Shown in pieces: positions 4,036 to 7,066 of a DNA stretch of 7,066 bases (the first letter of the stretch is position 1; each line of letters begins with the position of its first letter). Source of the stretch: Bacteroidales bacterium (GTDB lineage Bacteria; Bacteroidota; Bacteroidia; Bacteroidales; F082); assembly GCA_017508895.1 (NCBI GenBank), contig JAFWRA010000203.1, positions 1-7,066 of the forward strand, in the 5' to 3' direction. The notes beneath the pieces were generated by a model. That model was not told the DNA's origin. It saw only the letters and a list, made by a program, of their open reading frames with translations, and did no database searches. A program made the position numbers and the translations under genes.

Positions 4036-4941
4036 TTATGGCTTGAAAATGCTTAAAACGGGCTTGCCTCGCCATGCCGACGGCGTTTCCAAACCAAGGA
4101 TATAGGCAATGGTGGCAGCAATATCATATTGTACCACGGGTTCTTCAATCAAGTAACCTGATTGCACATTCTTGCCAAATACGACAAAAGGACTCTCCAT
4201 GTCTTCCATCGCCAGGGTGCCGTGGCCTTGCTCGTGACCGCCATGGTCGCCCGTGACGATGATGATGGTGTCGTCGTAGATGCCGGCTTCTTTCAGGGCT
4301 TGGATGATGCGTCCCACACAAACATCGATGCGGGAAAGATAGTCGTAATAGCTCTCGGTGTACCATCCGCTACTGTGTCCAGTGCCATCAATGCCGTCGA
4401 AGACGGGGATGAAAAGCATGGGCTTTTTGTCGAGGATGTATTGCACGATATGGTCGCAGTTGCGCTCTACCGACTGCCAGTCTTCCTTGAAATATTTCAA
4501 ATGGCTAATAGCCAAAGTGTCAATGACATATTTTATGCCTTCCCATTCATAGGTGCAGCCTGTTTCTGCATCAGGGTATTGCTCGCGGACAAGGGAAAAG
4601 ATGGTCGGGAAGATGCTGCTGGCATTGGTGACCATAGAGCTTACATCAGGCGTTTTCGAGTTCCATGTCGTGTAGCCATGCACTTCTGGTCCCGCTCCCA
4701 TAAACATGCTTGCCCAGTTGACGCCCGAACTCGACGGGATGACGGAACGTTTGTGCATAGTGCAACTTCCGTTATTTATAAGGTTTAAAAGGTTGGGAAC
4801 ATCGTGTGCTTTATCAAAGTCATGTGAAGCCCAACCGTCGAGGCCAATCAAAACGACATGTTTTGCCAAAGGGGGTGTCTGCGCCTTTATCGGAAAGTTA
4901 AAGGCGAACAAGAACATGAAAAGAAAACTAAGGTGTCGCAT
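4036..4941 (-). CDS. Exported alkaline-phosphatase-superfamily phosphodiesterase (type I phosphodiesterase/nucleotide pyrophosphatase-like)
   Basis: A protein of 301 residues with an N-terminal signal peptide (hydrophobic FLFMFLFAF, likely cleavage after Ala20 in IKA-Q), so it acts in the periplasm or at the cell surface. Metal-site motifs of the superfamily are visible in order: VVLIGLDGW with Asp35; the nucleophile region VIPSSSGVNWASMFMG, with a serine among 70-72 as the probable nucleophile; FDGIDGTGHSSGW with Asp185 and His189; TGDHGGHEQGHG with Asp232, His233 and His240. Relatives (PF01663 group) cleave nucleotides, NAD-like dinucleotides or phosphodiesters, releasing products for uptake. 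Sulfatase activity is less likely, because the Cys/Ser-x-Pro-x-Arg maturation motif is absent. It starts 4 nt after pnuC ends, which points to a substrate related to that transporter. The metal and nucleophile residues seem complete. Confidence 0.85.
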   Translation of the reverse strand: MRHLSFLFMFLFAFNFPIKAQTPPLAKHVVLIGLDGWASHDFDKAHDVPNLLNLINNGSCTMHKRSVIPSSSGVNWASMFMGAGPEVHGYTTWNSKTPDVSSMVTNASSIFPTIFSLVREQYPDAETGCTYEWEGIKYVIDTLAISHLKYFKEDWQSVERNCDHIVQYILDKKPMLFIPVFDGIDGTGHSSGWYTESYYDYLSRIDVCVGRIIQALKEAGIYDDTIIIVTGDHGGHEQGHGTLAMEDMESPFVVFGKNVQSGYLIEEPVVQYDIAATIAYILGLETPSAWRGKPVLSIFKP

Positions 4942-4945
4942 GGTG

Positions 4946-5662
4946 TTATTGTCTTAAGAGTTTGTCATTGGCAGAGGCTTCCTTTTCCCAGCGTACGCAC
5001 ATGATGAGGGAGTTGACGAGATAAACGACGTACATCATCGTGATAGGGAAGTTGCCCGCTTTGATATACATGAAGATGCTGACGCAGTTGATGGCAATCC
5101 AAAGCCACCACTGTTCGCTGAACATCCTGACCATCAGTATCATGGCCACGACTTGCATCACGGCCTTGGCTGAGTCAGCATAGGGCGCCAAATCATTGGT
5201 GTACCGTTGCATGATATAACCAACGACAGCTGTGCCCACCACGATGATGGCAAGGCTGATGAGTCGGGTTTTGTTGCTGGCATGGATTTTCCTCACCTCG
5301 TGGGTCTCCTTGTTCATGTTTTTCGACCAGGTGAAGAACCCCACAAACTGCATGATGAAGTTGTAGACAGTCACGCCAAAGTCGGCATAGAGTCTGGAAA
5401 TCAGGGTGATGTAAATCATCAGGCAGCAATGGATGAAGCCGAAGAGATAGTTGGAGAGCTTGCCTTTGCCGCCGAGCACCACGTTGATGATGCCGCAGGT
5501 CGCCGCCACGATGTGGATCCAATAGAATTGGTCGTTGGCTTTGTCGTATTTGAACAGGATGGACATCACCGTGATGACGACACTCACTGTAACCAGCCAA
5601 ATGATGTCGAATGGTTTCCATCCGGAAAACTCATCGCGAATCAGGTCTTTGAATTTCTGCAT
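4946..5662 (-). CDS. pnuC: PnuC-family vitamin transporter (nicotinamide riboside or thiamine type)
   Basis: An inner-membrane protein of 238 residues with about seven or eight hydrophobic segments (roughly 19-37, 47-64, 70-88, 96-113, 134-151, 165-180, 184-200, 204-224), the usual size for PnuC. The family signature QWWLWIAINCVSIFMYI (184-200) is clear, as is FVGFFTWSKN (106-115), resembling the conserved G-x-x-x-W-x-K-N segment. PnuC proteins move nicotinamide riboside (or thiamine in the PnuT group) by facilitated diffusion, with trapping by phosphorylation inside. No TPP riboswitch fits in the leader of about 25 nt, which mildly favours the nicotinamide type. The start at 5662 is chosen over an in-frame ATG at 5704, which lies upstream of the -7 element. 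First gene of a tight operon with the phosphodiesterase (4-nt gap). Family firm, substrate not. Confidence 0.88.
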   Translation of the reverse strand: MQKFKDLIRDEFSGWKPFDIIWLVTVSVVITVMSILFKYDKANDQFYWIHIVAATCGIINVVLGGKGKLSNYLFGFIHCCLMIYITLISRLYADFGVTVYNFIMQFVGFFTWSKNMNKETHEVRKIHASNKTRLISLAIIVVGTAVVGYIMQRYTNDLAPYADSAKAVMQVVAMILMVRMFSEQWWLWIAINCVSIFMYIKAGNFPITMMYVVYLVNSLIMCVRWEKEASANDKLLRQ

Positions 5663-5693
5663 GATAGTGATGGTTGTTTGATGGTTTGCGGGG

Positions 5694-5701
5694 CAAAGAT
5701 A
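5694..5701 (-). promoter_or_regulatory. Putative -7 element of the pnuC operon
   Basis: TATCTTTG on the minus strand fits TAnnTTTG exactly. The predicted start near 5687 gives a leader of about 25 nt. A TTTG lies only 11 nt upstream (5716-5713), too close for a normal -33 element, so only the -7 element is well supported. It decides the start of pnuC at 5662. Confidence 0.55.
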
Positions 5702-5732
5702 CAATTTAATTGCAAATAGCCACGAGTATGTG

Positions 5733-5763
5733 TTTCATCATTTCCTGAGAATTGTTATCTTTG
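5733..5763 (+). promoter_or_regulatory. Putative Bacteroidetes-type promoter of rarA
   Basis: TATCTTTG (5756-5763) is an exact -7 element, and TTTC (5733-5736) lies 19 nt upstream, a good -33 position with one mismatch to TTTG. The predicted start near 5770 leaves a leader of about 9 nt before the ATG at 5779. It rules out the longer in-frame TTG start at 5752. Confidence 0.65.
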
Positions 5764-5778
5764 CCAAAAAATTCAGCA

Positions 5779-7062
5779 ATGCAATCCACCATCCCTTTAG
5801 CGGAACGCCTGCGCCCGACCTCGCTCGACGACTACATTGGGCAGAAGCACATCATCGGCGAACATGCCGTGTTGCGTCGTGCCATCGAAACAGGGCGTGT
5901 TCCGTCCATGATTTTCTGGGGACCACCTGGCGTGGGCAAGACGACCTTGGCCTACATCATCTCAAAGCAGGTGAAACGTCAGTTCTTTCAACTGAGTGCG
6001 GTCAGCAGTGGCGTGAAGGAAGTGCGCGAAGTCATTGACCGTGCAAGGATGCTGCCCGAGGCACCTATATTATTTATAGACGAAATCCACCGCTTCAGCA
6101 AGTCGCAGCAGGATTCCTTGCTTGGTGCGGTGGAGCGCGGCCTGGTCACCTTGATTGGCGCGACGACTGAGAACCCCAGTTTTGAGGTCATTTCGCCCTT
6201 GCTTTCGCGCTGTCAGGTGTATGTGCTCAAGTCGTTGGAAAAGGAAGATCTGGAAATCCTGTTGGCCAAGGCGGTGAAAGCATTGGAATATGATTTCGGC
6301 AAGAAAATCACCGTGAAGGAGCCTGAAGCCTTGATGCAAATCAGTGGTGGCGATGGACGCAAGTTATTGAATGCCATAGAATTGGTTGTTACATCACTGA
6401 ACGACTTGGATGAAACTGCCCAAGAGTTGGTCATCACCAACCAGTTCACCACCGATTGCATACAAAGCAACTTAGTGAAGTATGACAAGCAAGGCGAGAT
6501 GCACTATGACATCATCTCGGCTTTTATCAAGAGCATGCGCGGCAGCGACCCCAACGCGGCGCTCTATTACCTCGCTCGCATGATTGAAGCAGGGGAGGAC
6601 CCGCTTTTCATCGCTCGACGTATGCTCATCCTTTCATCGGAAGACATCGGCAACGCCAATCCGAATGCCCTGCTGCTGGCAAACGCCTGCTTCGATGCGG
6701 TGAATAAAATCGGCTGGCCTGAGAGCCGTATCATTTTGGCGCAAACGGTCACTTATCTGGCCTCCTCACCCAAGAGCAACGCTGCGGTGGCTGCCATTGA
6801 TGCAGCTCAGGCCTTGGTGCGGCAAACTGGCGATTTGTCAGTACCTTTGCACTTGCGTAATGCCCCGACAAAACTGATGAAAGACCTCGGCTATGCTGAC
6901 GGTTACAAGTATGCTCACGCCTATCAAGGCAATTTTGTGGAACAAGAATTTTTGCCAACCGAAATTTCTGGCACGGTTTTGTATGAGCCTCAGGATAACC
7001 CGCGTGAGCGTGAGTTGCGCAAGAACCTACGTGAGAAGTGGAAAGAGAAATATGGGTATTAG
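5779..7062 (+). CDS. rarA: Replication-associated recombination protein RarA (MgsA), AAA+ ATPase
   Basis: A complete protein of 427 residues, the normal length for RarA/MgsA, the relative of eukaryotic WRNIP1/Mgs1 that acts at stalled replication forks and binds SSB and DNA ends. In order: N-terminal PLAERLRPTSLDDYIGQKHI (6-25), as in the family; Walker A GPPGVGKTT (48-56); Walker B ILFIDEIH (97-104); sensor 1 LIGATTENPSFE (125-136); arginine finger in LLSRCQVY (Arg144); sensor 2 region GGDGRKLLN (190-198). The C-terminal tetramerisation part includes AFIKSMRGSDPNAALYYLAR (248-267) and RRMLILSSEDIGNANP (280-295). The start at 5779 is chosen over an upstream TTG at 5752, which lies in the promoter. 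It stands alone, divergent from pnuC; the stop is 4 nt from the window end, so what follows is unseen. Confidence 0.96.
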   Translation: MQSTIPLAERLRPTSLDDYIGQKHIIGEHAVLRRAIETGRVPSMIFWGPPGVGKTTLAYIISKQVKRQFFQLSAVSSGVKEVREVIDRARMLPEAPILFIDEIHRFSKSQQDSLLGAVERGLVTLIGATTENPSFEVISPLLSRCQVYVLKSLEKEDLEILLAKAVKALEYDFGKKITVKEPEALMQISGGDGRKLLNAIELVVTSLNDLDETAQELVITNQFTTDCIQSNLVKYDKQGEMHYDIISAFIKSMRGSDPNAALYYLARMIEAGEDPLFIARRMLILSSEDIGNANPNALLLANACFDAVNKIGWPESRIILAQTVTYLASSPKSNAAVAAIDAAQALVRQTGDLSVPLHLRNAPTKLMKDLGYADGYKYAHAYQGNFVEQEFLPTEISGTVLYEPQDNPRERELRKNLREKWKEKYGY

Positions 7063-7066
7063 TTTA

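Noticed and set aside
3488..4075. Minus-strand open frame of 195 codons overlapping the transporter gene
   Set aside because: It overlaps the EamA gene in another frame and has an Arg/His-rich composition without membrane helices; a shadow.
4162..4788. Plus-strand open frame of 208 codons
   Set aside because: It lies fully antisense to the phosphodiesterase, whose motifs are intact; the translation has no recognisable family and no promoter element precedes it.
5663..5704. Upstream ATG for pnuC at 5704
   Set aside because: It lies upstream of the -7 element, so it would not be on the transcript from that promoter; the added residues are not hydrophobic or conserved-looking.
5207..5719. Plus-strand open frame of 170 codons
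   Set aside because: It is antisense to pnuC. Its His/Asp-rich translation is typical of a shadow of a membrane-protein gene.
5663..5760. TPP or other riboswitch upstream of pnuC
   Set aside because: The whole gap to rarA is about 116 nt and the predicted leader about 25 nt, too short for a TPP aptamer, and no conserved core motif was found.
5752..5778. TTG start for rarA giving nine extra residues
   Set aside because: The codons overlap the TATCTTTG promoter element, and the ATG at 5779 gives the normal RarA N-terminus.

Overview
The window looks like a chromosomal segment from a Bacteroidales bacterium (Bacteroides/Prevotella-like, an inference). Four of five candidate promoters carry a clear Bacteroidetes-type -7 element (TAnnTTTG), always close to a start codon; all but one of the genes lack a Shine-Dalgarno sequence; and several proteins (the MqsR-like toxin, its three-domain partner, a DUF2007 protein, RarA) resemble Bacteroidales versions. 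No rRNA, tRNA, CRISPR array or transposase gene was seen.

Layout. (1) 1-387, + strand: the 3' end of clpB, followed by a strong intrinsic terminator. (2) 466-1810, - strand: a two-gene toxin-antitoxin module, with an MqsR-family toxin first and then an antitoxin made of an MqsA-like N-terminus, an HTH domain and a C-terminal DUF4065/Panacea domain. The module is bracketed by two copies of a roughly 20-bp sequence, one of which is the 3' arm of the clpB terminator. (3) 1811-1961: a divergent promoter region of about 150 bp. (4) 1962-2809, + strand: three perfect tandem 23-bp repeats that create two seven-codon minicistrons joined by TAATG overlaps, leading into an unrecognised acidic protein of 265 residues with an internal duplication. 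(5) 5662-2823, - strand: a likely operon of a PnuC-family vitamin/nucleoside transporter, an exported alkaline-phosphatase-superfamily phosphodiesterase, an EamA/DMT exporter and a small DUF2007 protein. (6) 5779-7062, + strand: complete rarA (mgsA), divergent from pnuC.

How the parts may work together. The clpB and rarA genes are housekeeping functions (protein disaggregation; replication-fork maintenance). The pnuC/phosphodiesterase pair suggests salvage of a phosphorylated or nucleotide-linked vitamin: hydrolysis outside the inner membrane, then uptake of the dephosphorylated product. NAD/NMN is the leading candidate and thiamine phosphates an alternative. The toxin-antitoxin module and the divergent repeat-led gene form the accessory part of the window. 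The most unusual structures are the repeat-built chain of overlapping start and stop codons at 1962-2030 and the repeat bracketing the toxin-antitoxin module.
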